NCBI GenBank assembly: GCA_016169945.1
Contig: JADLSH010000393.1
Location: 8,469,501 to 8,533,500 of the forward strand
Source of the DNA: Trachythela sp. YZ-2020
Taxonomy: Eukaryota > Cnidaria > Anthozoa > Malacalcyonacea > Clavulariidae
Reading direction: 5' to 3'
Length of the DNA stretch: 64,000 nucleotides
The first letter of the stretch is position 1, and every line of letters starts with the position of its first letter. Made by a program: the position numbers and the translations under genes. The notes beneath the pieces are model-generated. The model saw nothing but the letters and a program-made list of their open reading frames with translations, was not told where the DNA came from and did not search any database. This document shows, piece after piece, positions 11,301-22,764 of this stretch.

Positions 11301-12760
11301 TTGTTATTTATGGTTATATTTTTAATGATATCCAAAACTCTGAATATAGCGTTCTTGCCCTTAACTTATGAAATACTTCCAAATGTCTGAACTTGAAGAA
11401 ATTATGAGACAAAGAGAAAGCAAAGTTTTTGCTGAGATTTTAAACAGACTTATACTCAGAAGGGAGCATACTGAAAATGATATAACTATAATCAAAACAA
11501 GGCTTGTTGATGAAAAAGATTGCCCAAAATAGGCCCGTATGTATACAAAATGCAATGGTTGACAACTATAACGAAACTTTATGCAAATCTCGTCGTCGAC
11601 TGGGAATAACTCGTAATCGTTTCTCACCAAATTCAATACCTTGTCCCTGATGTCTAAGACTAGAAGAATTTCTGGTACACTATTTGCGGCTATTTTCGAG
11701 TAAAGATTTGTAGTTTGTGCTGTTTTTGTAATTAATTTAGACATTTAGACAAACTTTAAACCATAAATGGTTGACAATTAAGGGTTTTATTTCACTAAAT
11801 AATTGTTATAACAAGACACGAAGCCAAGCGTGTTACACCTAAGCACAAAAACGAACAAGCTATAGTAGGATGAAAACAAGTTCTTCATGCATACTTGTAA
11901 TTAGTCAAAGGGGAAAATGAACAGAAGCATACTGGCTTTGCTTTATAGTCATGGTAATTTTGACCGAATGCATCATTCTTTGTTTTCATAAATTGACAGT
12001 ACAAAATGCAGTACAAATCCAAAATAAAATTGTGTAGAACCAGCCGCGTTACAAATACAGTTGGCCAATTCGTTTAGCTGCATTTGCGGCAGTCTAAGTG
12101 CAAAATCCATGATGATGTACTCTTCGTGCGGAAAGAAAGTATTTCTATCTTTTGGTCGACCAAGAGTACAAGGTTTTTCATCACCAGTGTTGATAAACGT
12201 ATGTTATATAAGTACAGTAAACAACTTTAGCAGAAACAAATAACTGTGAAGCGACTTTATTATAGGTACGTTTCAAAAAGACGCGCTGAAATATCATTCT
12301 CCATCAGGGCGGACATATACCGGGCGAGGAAACGCACTAATAGCGCCCTAATGACACGTGTGATACGCCACGCCCATCAAATGCCGGTCACATTCCGCGC
12401 TTCCGGTCCGCTTTACAACTGCAATAGGCGTTGAATTATATTCATATGAATTTTGTAATTTCAACTTTCTCCGTCCATACTACGTGGAATTCTTTAGTTT
12501 TTTTTAATATTTTAACAAATCATTAACGTAGTTTGCAGCTGTAAAAGAAATAACTCAACTATCAAGTTAAAGATCATAAATTTACTAGAATGTATGGAAG
12601 TTTATACATAATACCAAAGATGATCAGTCAAGAGATTGTGGAGTCATTCTTCTCATCACAGAGACAAATAATAATAATAATTATGAATATTTAATAAAAA
12701 TAAAATAATTAAGTCTGTGTAAATTTTAGATTGAAATTAATTGGAAATTATAAATTGGAT
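11301..12760. other. No gene recognised
   Basis: AT-rich with no convincing coding pattern. A locally GC-richer stretch at about 12285-12430 contains an ETS-like CTTCCGG site and could be a promoter for the small gene that follows, but nothing else supports this. Confidence 0.4.
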
Positions 12761-13223
12761 CAGTCTTCCTATTCTCAAGATATTCTTAGGTTTAATTTAA
12801 TCTGTTATCTTTTTATAGAAAACGAATGAGACTGAGACTGAAACATCGAATGAAGATGATGAACCACTTTGGAAGGTACTTTTGATTGTTTATGCAGCCT
12901 TCCTATTATGAAAATATTCTTAATTAAAACAATCTGTTATATTTTTCTAGAGATATCAATTACAAACTTCAAGGGAAGGCAAACAACCACTTGGCAAGGT
13001 ACTTTTGATTGTTTATGCAGTCTTCTTATTTTGAAGATATTCTTAATTAAAATAATCTGTTATATTTTCTTAGGAAATGGACGTGGACGATGAGGACGAG
13101 AACGTTGAGGAAGCAGGCGACGGTCGTAAAGTAAAGAAAGGAGACAAGGTACTGTTCATTGTTTATGCAGTCTTCCTATTCTGAAGATATTCTTAATTAA
13201 AATAATCTGTTATCTTTTTCTAG
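12761..13223 (+). repeat. Array of near-identical 75-bp introns
   Basis: Introns 12876-12950, 12999-13073 and 13149-13223 are each exactly 75 bp and pairwise about 90% identical by eye. Each has GTACTKTT at the 5' end, TTGTTTATGCAG, GATATTCTTAATTAAAA or similar, AATCTGTTAT, and a pyrimidine tract ending TAG. The 3' half of a fourth copy precedes the first exon (12761-12818). The exons between them are mostly dissimilar, except that the first two share CCACTTKGVAAG at their 3' ends. Confidence 0.85.
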
Positions 13224-13238
13224 AACACTTCAAACTAA
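12819..13238 (+). CDS. 3' end of an unidentified gene: small acidic exons in phase 0
   Basis: Four exons with perfect GT-AG boundaries read through in one frame: 12819-12875 (57 bp, with ETETETSNEDDEP), 12951-12998 (48 bp, RYQLQTSREGKQPLGK), 13074-13148 (75 bp, EMDVDDEDENVEEAGDG then RKVKKGDK), and 13224-13238 (NTSN and stop). All internal exons are multiples of three and all introns are phase 0, so exons could be skipped without frame loss. The encoded tail is acidic, then basic, resembling the disordered tails of histone chaperones or nucleolar proteins, but no domain identifies it. Upstream exons were not found. The intron before 12819 has a homologous 3' half. Coding status is inferred from frame conservation and splice sites. 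Confidence 0.5.
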
Positions 13239-15689
13239 TGTAACGCATGTTTGGCGAAAATTTCGTGCTCATATCACGCAAGGTAATGGATTGGGAGTCG
13301 TTTTATTCATCAGTGTTGTCAGTAAAAACCCTAGGGAACCACCTTAAAAGCAGTAGTATCTAGATATTATGAGGAACGCGATGCATCTAATTCGCGAGGC
13401 TCTCTAGATGACGAATTATGTAACTAAAGCAAAACCAACAATAATCAAACATTGTGGTATCCCAGGTGTAGACTGATATCGGCACACGCCCTGAAGATTA
13501 ACATTTAATCCGCAATGGAAAACATCTCAGTTTTGGGAGACAATTTGTCTACATCGACGAATCATAAGAGCGTGGCAGGATGCCTACATCGTTTTACCCT
13601 CAAATTACATTCGAAAAATAAATATACGTGATGAAATGAGTTAAATGTACAAACTGCCATCTAACGTTCATGCTGAGTCACCATGTTTGAATATAGAGTC
13701 ATCATACTCTCTCTACACTGATAAAATATAACTTACTGCATTTGGCTGAATCAATAAGCCCCGAATAATATGCACTCCTCTATTAGACCACCTCTTAATA
13801 GGGATCAACGGTATTCAGTATTTCTCATCGATGAGTTAATAAAGAATTAACGCCATCTAAGGTAAGTTTAGCTCTCAGAGCAGGTCTCACATTCACAACC
13901 ATGTTTTGAGAAATTTGCTGTCACAACATATTCACTCGCAATTTTCTAGTGCCTAGATATATCAATACATAATTACAATGATTTGTCTGTTCTAAACAGT
14001 CGAAACATTTCCTGATGAATGATGTAGTAAGACCTTTTTAAAATGCAATTTTAGTAATAATAAAAATTTCGAAGTTAATTTTGTAAAGATTTATTCGTTT
14101 TCAGCAGTGGATGGCAGCTAAGGATTGATTATTTTACAATTGCAATTTGGTTCATGGCAATGAACGTTCATTGTGGGGTAAAACGCGACACTGCAATAAT
14201 ACCACTGTTTTGTTTCAGTCCAATGTGACTCTTAAGATTGTGTTTGCTACAGTGTGAATGTTTATACTTCTCATGGCCAAACAATAAAGAGGCTCGACCT
14301 TGTTTAAAGAAAGTTTAGGAATTATATTCTCACGTTATTCATCTGATTTTCAAATTGAAATTTTCACTATGCCCACGGACACTGCGAGTAAACCGTATCC
14401 GATCAATGTTCTATGTGGCATCTTTTCCAAGATCAAGAATATACAGTAAATCAATTATTCAAAGCTCAAAATAGTAAATACTGCTTATTAAAAATGGAAC
14501 ATCATTACCTGCAATCATGCATTGTCAAAACAAGAAAGATGGTACAACATGGAAAACATGCAAAAATCTTAATTGTCTTAAAACAAGTAAAGCTTTTTCT
14601 TTTCGAAATTCACGAAATATCCCACAGCTAAATTCAGGTTTAATATGTAGGAAGGCAAAAGATTCATTAAAAATTAATAACCAAGAACTTTCTCTCAAAT
14701 CGAGTCATTTTTGCTTCTTGAGTAAGTCGGCATAAATATGAAAATGTTTATATGATGTGATATGACTTTCATTTTTACAAAGTAATGTTAACATTTTCTT
14801 GTCAGCAACATCTTAATGTGGAGACACGAAGAAAAAATCTTAAACAGTTAATCAAAATATATGGTCATACTGTATACTATTCATATACCAATCCGTTTAA
14901 CAAATGTAGATTATTTTGACTCCAGGACGTGCAAAATAGTCATCTGATTGCTGTATTAACAATTGAACTTAACTGAATTTGTATTAGTTTTTCTGGTTTA
15001 GTCACATTGATCCCATAAGGAATGAAAGGAGGGAAAGGCAAAAGAGGAAGATAAAAAAGAAAGTATAAAAAGAAAAGATCCTTGGCCTCAAATTCATAAT
15101 GGATCATTCCACCACATGTGGAGATGACATATCACACCAACCTTAAATATGTGCAAGTGCAACACAAGATTCAAAAGATTGATTCTTAATTTCTGGAATC
15201 GAGAGAATGTTCCTTGTTAGAAAAGAAAACATTCTCTGGTGTGAGTTTGAGGCAAACACCATGAGAGCAGAAGAAGCACTTTCTGGGAGAGCCTGAAGAG
15301 TGGGTTAATTACCACAAAAATGTATGCAAAACTTGATATTAGGGTGTGACCCCCTGCTTGACATCCTCAAAAGCAATCGTTGACAATGGTTAACTATATG
15401 ATTTTAACAAAAGCCTTGCTAGACTTGAGAGCAAATTTGGACAGTTTCTCTTTTTCTCAGTCACAATAGGCCAAAAGGAGAACCATCTTCAAGGAAGTTT
15501 CCATGATAAAGCATGGAGCTATTTTTAAACACTTCTGATAAGTTCATATTGTATATCATTGTTGACTAAAAGTAGGTAGATGTTGTCTTTTAGACTTTAA
15601 TAGTCGATATGTTTGCAGAACAAAACTGACTTGTACAACATATTTTCTTCATCTAAAAACGTGTTGTTTTCGATCACATTCGAAATCCC
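13239..15689. other. No gene recognised
   Basis: Only short, compositionally biased frames are present (for example 14413-14735, Lys/Ser-rich). No domain, splice-consistent exon series, inverted repeat or satellite stood out. Confidence 0.45.
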
Positions 15690-15952
15690 TGGTAATATAT
15701 TTATCATTCCTAACTTTGCTTGCTTCTTAATAGTAACTCTTTTCGTAAATAAAAATTTTGAAAACATTGTTTCAAATTTCTTCTATGTGCTCTTGTCAAA
15801 GGCCAATATTTGAAGATTATAGTTTAGAGTTTGGGAAGTATAATCTGGATCAGCTTGCGCAATTGATAGTGTAGCTTCGTAACAGCTTCTCGTACATCAG
15901 AAAGAGTAAATTATCATTGTCATTGTTTAAGTAGATTGTTAGAGCTTAATGC
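15690..15952. repeat. Direct repeat copy 1 (paired with 16610-16850)
   Basis: About 245 bp match the copy 920 bp downstream, from ATATTTATCATTCC through TTTGCTTGC, CTTTTCGTAAAT, GTGCTCTTGTC, GTTTGGGAAGTA, ATCAGCTTGCGC and CATCAGAAAGAGTAAATTA. On the minus strand it reads TLSDVREAVTKLHYQLRKLI before a stop. Confidence 0.8.
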
Positions 15953-16609
15953 TTGCAGGTAGGGAGGCAGTAGATCATACTGCATGTAGGAATTGTTTGC
16001 AAGGATTTCTATAGCACGATGATTTTACGTGTTTTGGTGGAGGCCAACTTGACAGTTTTGAACTTGTTAATAACTTTGCCATTTATCATACTATAAACAA
16101 GACTGAGATGATGACGAAGTTGGATCGGGTGATGATGAAACCTGCCCAAGGCAACTTTAGTGAGAACCAATGTTTGCTAATTTTGGTAAAGTTTAGGTAG
16201 GGTATATTTTCAATGTTGATTGATGAGGGAGGATTTAGGAAGTTGGGTAGCTGTGGATATTGGATTAATAACAGGGAGTTTCAGGTTGATTGAAGGAGGG
16301 GTGTAGATGGAGGGCTATGTAATGCCTGGAGGGGAGGGCATTTCTAGTGCTGAGGAATTGAAAATGTTGGAATTCAAAGGGTTTGGTATTTTCAATATTC
16401 ATTGAAGAGGAAGGTTTTTATGTAGCGGGGCTAGGTGCAACAAAATTAATGGTTACTTTTTAAGGTTTTTACGTAGTATTTTGCATGCACTTTGGGAAGG
16501 GTGGGCAGATTTAGGCTATAGGTAACGTGGCGAGGCGATTCAATAGGTTTGTGAAACGTTTCCCAGGAAACTTTGCTAAATCCCAAGGTTCTGTAAGTGT
16601 ATATAAACT

Positions 16610-16850
16610 GGTGATATATTTATCATTCCAACTTTGCTTGCATCTTCATAGTAAACCTTTTCGTAAATCAAGATTGTCAAAACATTGTTTCATATTTCTG
16701 GCATGTGCTCTTGTCGAAGACCAATCTTTGAATGTTATAGTTAAGAGTTTGGGAAGTAAAATCTTGATCAGCTTGCGCCATTGATAGTTTAGCTTCATAA
16801 CAACTTCTCTTACATCAGAAAGAGTAAATTAATAGTACAGTGTTAGAGCT
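16610..16850. repeat. Direct repeat copy 2 (minus strand coding-like)
   Basis: Second copy of the 15690-15952 segment. On the minus strand it keeps an open frame of about 55 codons, TLSDVREVVMKLNYQWRKLI then KILLPKLLTITFKDWSS, in the same frame as copy 1. This suggests the ancestral segment was coding. I do not recognise the protein. Confidence 0.7.
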
Positions 16851-19090
16851 CTCTACTGTTTCTTTCCAACAGCAATACTTGTCTTTAGATGTTCCTCATA
16901 AACATAAATACCGACAACACCCATACATAACTTTCACATCGATATTGAAGCATACTTTTTGGTATGCATGTAACAGTATATTTGTTATGTCAAGAGATGA
17001 AGAGTCTGTCAAGCAGGGGCTTCAAGAAATAACAGTAAGTATGTTATGCTTTGTGACACATACAGATTATTTTAAATAGTAGCAGTAACAGCAAGCCAAC
17101 AATACAAATGTTGGTTAGAAAACCACAAAATGTCAAGAGTATATAAAGACAATTACGTCGTTATAAGAGAATATACAATTTTTACTTATACAAAAAATCA
17201 TGTGTATGTGAAAATGCATGGGGGATTTACTATTTCTAAATAATTATTCAGGCAAAGACCAAACAGGAACCAAGCAGAATTTTTGGTTTTAAAGGTGTGG
17301 AGAGGAAGGGTGGGTATTCTTGTGTTTAAGAAAAAGGTTTTTTCATTGATAATACACTGATGAAAACGCTCAAATTTGCTCATTGCAGGCTGAACAAAAC
17401 AATCAGCAATCACTTTTTTTAATACTTTTAGCAGGGATAGCTACGACAGTGGATTATCATAATTAGTTTTTCTTTCAATTTACATCTCCTGGACAGAAAA
17501 GTATCTACATTGATAAAGCATATTGCAACTTATATCCCAGAATATATTTTCAGGGAAATGGGTTAGATGTTCATCACATCATATCATACAAATACTTCCA
17601 TCAATGATTTGAAACGCTTAATCGTAGAGTGACACATTAACACGATAATTGAATATTAACACAGAAATGTATAAGCGCTACCTACAAAGAAGTATAGCGA
17701 ATGGCGACTGTACAACATTTGAGAAATAACACGCATCTCTGTGCGTAAACCTTAATCTAAACAGAAATTTGTCAACTTTGCTTTTTCTGAAAATCAAAAT
17801 CCTTAGCCTTCAAACATTTAAATCTGAACATATAACTGTGGGATCAAAGCCTGTAACTAATTACAAATATATTAATACAATGAATATACCAAATCAGTGT
17901 GTACCAAATCAAGTGTCAAGGACTGTAGTATGCCGTATAAAGCTCCGGATGATATTATAGTGTATAAAGTGAAGGTTTTTCAATAACAGCAAGTTTTTTC
18001 ATCCGAAAGAAATTTTAATACTTTTTGTATTGAATACTTTTAGCAAAATACTTCCTTGAATAAATAAAATATGCGTCCAAATAAGCTAATTTTCAGTACC
18101 TTCACAATTATTTTCCAATGTAAACAAATGCAAAGGCAAAGGATTGACCTCCTCTGTTAAACAATTTGTGATCACATGGAGAGTCAAGAATAGAGAAGCA
18201 CGTAAAAGACTATGCTAACGAACAGTTGTTAATTTATGAAGTGAAAATGGTTACTAAATGTTTACAACACTTGTTTCACTTGTTGTTGATAATTATACTA
18301 CTGTAGTTATATTTAGTAGAGGCCCGTTTCGAATATATAAAGCTATACACCGTACTGTATATACAGTTTGCCTCTCTTTTGTCAATGGTCTCAATATTAT
18401 ATAAATCCTATTAAAACTATATCCATAAATGCTCATTAGGCACATTTGGGAGAGAGAGGAGGGGTTAATACAGAAGGAGGGCTTATTGATTTAGTCCAAA
18501 CGCAGTGAGTAGGAAATATAAACTAATGTAACGTGCAGGTCAATTAATAAATCCGATCAGTACACATGTATATCTTGATTCACTTGGATTGTTAGGATAC
18601 ACTTATTGTGCACATTAATCCAGTATATATAACCATGGTTCGTCCTTTCAGTTTTTCCTCTGCCAGGTCCAGGAGGTTAAGTTTACACCTGGATTTGAAC
18701 CAGAACAGAACTGAATGTGAAATTAGTGCATGTATAATATTTACGCATGAATGCTTAATTTAATTATTGAAATTAGAAATGATATTATCAATGCAATCAA
18801 CAGAGAAGTCAATCATAGTCTTTGCTGATTTCAGTAAAGGCATTGGATACAGTGCATTTTGATATTATAATAAGGAAAGTATTATTTTCCGCTGGCTGAG
18901 GAACGAAAAAGGCGGAAAATGTTTTCTCACACAAGCTGGGGGCGCGATAATAGGCTGTATCGGGCGGTGTAGGTTGCACAAGCCATGTTTTTGTTGTTGC
19001 AAAAACGCATGGTTTGACGAAAATTTTCGCTCGCTTTAATCCTGATTTTTCACGCTTGAATCTACGATTTCTTATGGAAAAACAACAGAA
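16851..19090. other. No gene recognised
   Basis: AT-rich, with short frames only. Nothing beyond scattered simple sequence was seen on either strand. Confidence 0.45.
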
Positions 19091-19632
19091 AAAGACTGGC
19101 GTTAAGGAGGCTTGAGCCACACTTGAAAAGCCCGGTAACGGCCAGTGATCACGACAAAAGGCGCGCAAATAACGAAGATCTTCGCGGCCATGTTGGCGAC
19201 GATAAAGAACGCGTGGCCGAGCTCAATACCTCTCGGGACGAAAGCGATCATCACCGTAGATCAAGGTCAAGGACTCCGAAGAGTCACTCGCGCCCACGTA
19301 GTCCTCGCCTGCCAAGCGGTGAAGATGCACGCGAGGAAAGTGCTAGATCAAGAAGAAGACCTAGTTCCCGAAGGCAGCGTTCGCGTCGTTCGATTTCGTC
19401 CGAGGAAGAGAGACCGCCAGCGTGGGCAAAGGAGCTGTTGGCCCAGCAGGAAATTAAAAACGCGAATGGCGACGGGGTCGAAAGGTTGCGGATATGCGGC
19501 AGCAGCTCCCAGCGGTGTGTGAGAACTACACTCTATGGTTTCTCTTCGCAGTTTCTTCACTGGATAATGAGTTACTTAAGGGGGTCCTATACTAATTTTT
19601 TTCGTTTTTTAAGAAATGTATCAAATTTGTGA
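19091..19632 (+). pseudogene. Gag-like SR-rich retroelement remnant
   Basis: One open frame to TGA at 19630-19632 encodes an Arg/Ser-rich region (HRRSRSRTPKSHSRPRSPR, RSRRRPSSRRQRSRRS) followed by EERPPAWAKELLAQQE and further charged residues. The PxWAKExL segment parallels the gag-like remnant near 11.2 kb. An SR-rich linker before such a motif is consistent with the N-terminal part of a retroelement gag or an uncharacterised ORF1. No reverse transcriptase is adjacent. It lies just upstream of the hAT element. The real start codon is not clear. Confidence 0.35.
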
Positions 19633-20011
19633 AAACCAAAAAGTATATACTTCAAAGTCTTCTTAATCACCTCCACGGGTTTTTAGTTGATAAAAATAGC
19701 TTTAAATCGAAAAAATAAAGCAAATTCCTAAGGCTCTAGTAATTTTTTACCTAGCAACGCCCTTAGCAACGATTGTTTATGGTTGGAAATTTACATAAAA
19801 AAGCGTATGATTTTGGGGAATGTTGACAACTTGGTATTTCTAACATGAAGTAGACATATTTCTTTAGTCAAAATTGTCGCTGGACAGTTTTCTTCAGAAA
19901 TTGCTGGCGTTTCTCGGAGTTCAGAGCAGGGTTGCCAGTTTGGCTTTTTTTAAGCCAAATATCTCTATCTTTTCGTATGTCACGGGAATTAAGACAAAAT
20001 CAAGGAACAAG

Positions 20012-20203
20012 ATGAGTTCTTCCATGCTCGAAGCCATTGTTAGGATACGCACCCATCTGTATTTGAAGGAGAAGTGCTGCAAGGACTTTGTGGCAACTAA
20101 GAGGATGCTAGAACTCTTTAACTCAAAAACATATATAAAGGCAACGCTACAGACAACTCCTCATCAGGTGACGAAAATGAACTTCTCTTTTAAAGAGATG
20201 TAA
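20012..20203 (+). pseudogene. hAT transposase C-terminal fragment (KIAA1586-like type)
   Basis: The frame contains KMSSSMLEAIVRIRTHLYL, KCCKDF and MLELFNSKTY. This is the form of the C-terminal segment of hAT transposases related to KIAA1586 (NR-MSS-LEAILR-R pattern followed by CC-F, ML and a terminal MY-like motif). After TYIKA the frame shifts: an alternative frame reads SSGDENE, an acidic tail. No RNase H-fold residues remain. Confidence 0.55.
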
Positions 20204-20282
20204 ACTTAATAATATTTGCTGATATTACGGACTTGCATGGCAAACTGCCATCTTATATAGGTTATGTTATGTTGTAGAAAGT

Positions 20283-20400
20283 TTAGGTGGATGGATATTT
20301 CGAGTACGGGAACGGCTGCGAGAACGGCAGCAATTGAACCTGCGGCTCTGCGATTCCGGTGCTGCGCTCTGAGAGTCCAGTAGCCAAGAGTTAACCACAA
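20283..20400 (-). mobile_element. tRNA-derived SINE fragment
   Basis: On the minus strand GAGCGCAGCACCGGAATCGC is followed by GAGCCGCAGGTTCAATTGCT, which includes a B box GGTTCAATT. This matches in order and spacing the SINE at 31.7 kb (GAGCGCTGCAGGAATCAC, GGCTGCAGGTTCAATTCC). The A-box part is more diverged. It lies inside the deleted hAT element. Confidence 0.5.
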
Positions 20401-21085
20401 GTTCGTGTATATATATATAGATGTACATATAATATTATGTTGAACCGTCTTTGAGTTTGAAGTTTGAACAATATGAAATGTTTTAGGAAATTTCATATAT
20501 ATATATATATATATAGATATGTAGTCAAATCTGCAGACATGCATGTTTCGCCGTTCAACGGCTCGTCAGTGCAGCTTGTAACGCAGTCTAGATGCGAGTG
20601 ACTGACTTCATTTATATACACCTTACCCTCACCCTCACAAGTGGCATGTGTATTTTAACACAGTATAGATATATAACGTACCGTCTATGAACAATAGGAG
20701 ATATTATTTTAAAGCTCTTAAAACCAAGAAAATTTTGAGTTGGATTTAGGAGTTTTTATGTCAGATAAAGTAATAAACCGATTATTTATGTCAGGCCCGT
20801 TTTTCCATTTGCCCGGTTCGCCCGCGTTATTACATACTTACATAATAATTGTGCAATTATCACTGGGCCCAGTCCCCTGCCTCAATTTAAGAGTTTGGCT
20901 TTTTTTGAACGTGCGTTTGGCTTTTTCTGGCCCAGAGAATCTGGCAACCCTGGTCCAGAGTTCATCCCTGGTCATCTATTTTTGTGGTTATTCCGTCATT
21001 TGGTCAAAGCACTATTATTTTCGTTGCGAATTATATCCGAATTTTTGCTTCTATTGTCTTCTTTTAAATTATTTGTTTCTTTGCA

Positions 21086-22764
21086 ATGTCAAGAGAAAGT
21101 TAAGGCCAAAAAAAGGAAATTCTGTGGCAATAAATACATAAATGATGCAAAGAAAGCTCGTGTTCTTGAGAGTACCACTGATGCTGGGCAAGATTGGCAC
21201 TCCACAAAATGTAAAACAAGATCAGCCACATATAACTGGCTACCGTTTTCTTGATATGGAAATTCTTAGTGAACATTTCCATCAAATGGTGTGTAAAGAA
21301 TGTGGGGATTCTTCCTGCCTTGTGTTAGAAGACAAAGCATGTGAACGGAAAGGAAGTGCCTCTCATCTTCGTTTATGCTGTGAAGGATGTGGCTGGGTTT
21401 ATACCTTTTACACATCAAGAAATGTTCAATACTCTTTTGATATAAACCAGAGGTTTATGTATGCCATGAGGAGTATTGGCCAAGGACATGCTTCAATGAA
21501 ACGGTTTTGTGCCCATATGAATATGCCACCTCCATTACAATCTAAAGCCTACAGGGATAACAATGTTGCCTTATCAAAAGCAGCTAAGTCTGCAGCTACA
21601 AAGTCTATGAAAGATGCTGCGCGCGAAATACACCAAGGTAGTGAAGACCATATAACCAAGTGTGGTGTCTCGTGCGATGGTACTTGGCAACGTCGTGGGT
21701 ATGCATCGTTAAATGGCTGTGTGACCACTTTGTCAATAGACACGGAAAAGTGTTTGGATGTCGAAATCCTAACGAAAGCCTGTCATGGGTGCCAGAAAAT
21801 AGCCAATGAAAGTGACCCTGCAAAGAAAGCAGACCTACAAGAGAGACAGCCCCATCGATGAGAAGGATCAGCCCCATCGATGGAGACTGAGGGGATAAAA
21901 AGAATATTCAACCGGAGCGAGGAAACACGTAAGCTACAGTACACTGAGTATTTTGGTGACGGTGATAGCAAAGCCTACAATGAAGTCGAACATTGTTAGC
22001 AAAATGTTCATGTGGAGAAGAGTGTGTTGGTCATGTTCAAAAGCGGGTTGAGACTGCACTAAGAAAATTAAAGAAAGAAAATAAAGGACTTCGTGGTAAG
22101 GGGAAGCTGACGTATTCTCTTATTGACAAACTTCAGAATTATTATGGGATTGCCATAAGAAGTAGTTCTGGCAACTTATCTGGCATGAAGTCAGCAATTT
22201 ATGCCAGCCTTTTTCATTGTGTCTCTTCAGAAAAGCGAAATCTCCGCAATCACTGTCCGGATGGTCCTGATAGCTGGTGTCGTTACAAGCAAGACAAAGC
22301 TAACGATACTGATTTGTATAAACCAGGACCAGGTCTGCCTAACAACATACTTGCCTTAATTAAGCCCATTTATGCTCGACTCAGTACTGATGGTTTGTTG
22401 AGGAAATGTCTGGATGGAAAAACCCAGAATCAGAATGAGTCTCTTAACGGTATGATCTGGAATAAACTGCCGAAAAGTGTTTTTGTTGGTGCCGACGTGC
22501 TAGGGTTTGGTGTTTATGATGCAGTTGCACATTTCAATGTGTGTGTGTTTCAAGGCTTCAAAAGATATTTTTAATGAACAAGGTTTGGTACCAGGCCATA
22601 AAGGCGGACGAGAAACGAATGAAGAAGGCTAATCATCGAGGCACACCAGAGATCAAGAAAAGAAGAAAGGTGTTACGTGGCCAGAAAAAGAAGAAAGATG
22701 ACAAAACAAAAGAGAAAGAGGGTACCACATATGAAGCAGGAGCTTTCCAAAATGGTAACAGTTA
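21086..22764 (+). pseudogene. Mutator-like transposase (MULE, Pfam 'Mutator' type), multiply broken
   Basis: Coding sequence starts with a basic stretch (KKRKFCGNKYINDAKKAR) and continues with ITGYRFLDMEIL, CKECG, CCEGCGW, CDGTWQRRGYASLNGCVT (the DGTW segment typical of these transposases), LDVEILTKACHGC, IFNRSEETR, YFGDGDSKAYNEV, ECVGHVQKRV, LTYSLIDKLQNYYGIAIR, CPDGPDSWCRYKQD and GKTQNQNESLNGMIWNKLPK, ending in a Lys-rich tail. This order is that of the Mutator-like transposase family common in cnidarian genomes. By eye it has three frameshifts (about 21190, 22000-22020 and 22550) and two nonsense codons (TGA 21859-21861, TAG 21997-21999). A 22-bp tandem duplication lies at 21847-21890. It is therefore inactive. 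Terminal repeats were not found. Confidence 0.85.

Larger units (their letters stand above)
19927..20952. mobile_element. Deleted hAT element with TIRs and 8-bp target duplication
   Basis: The left end CAGGGTTGCCAG is exactly mirrored by CTGGCAACCCTG at 20941-20952, and both ends have subterminal AGCCAAA / TTTGGCTTTTTT motifs. The flanking 8-mers are gttcagag (19919-19926) and gtccagag (20953-20960), one mismatch apart, as expected for a hAT 8-bp target-site duplication. Inside is a fragment of a hAT transposase C-terminus (20012-20203) and a tRNA-type SINE. The rest of the transposase is missing, so the element is non-autonomous. Confidence 0.8.
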
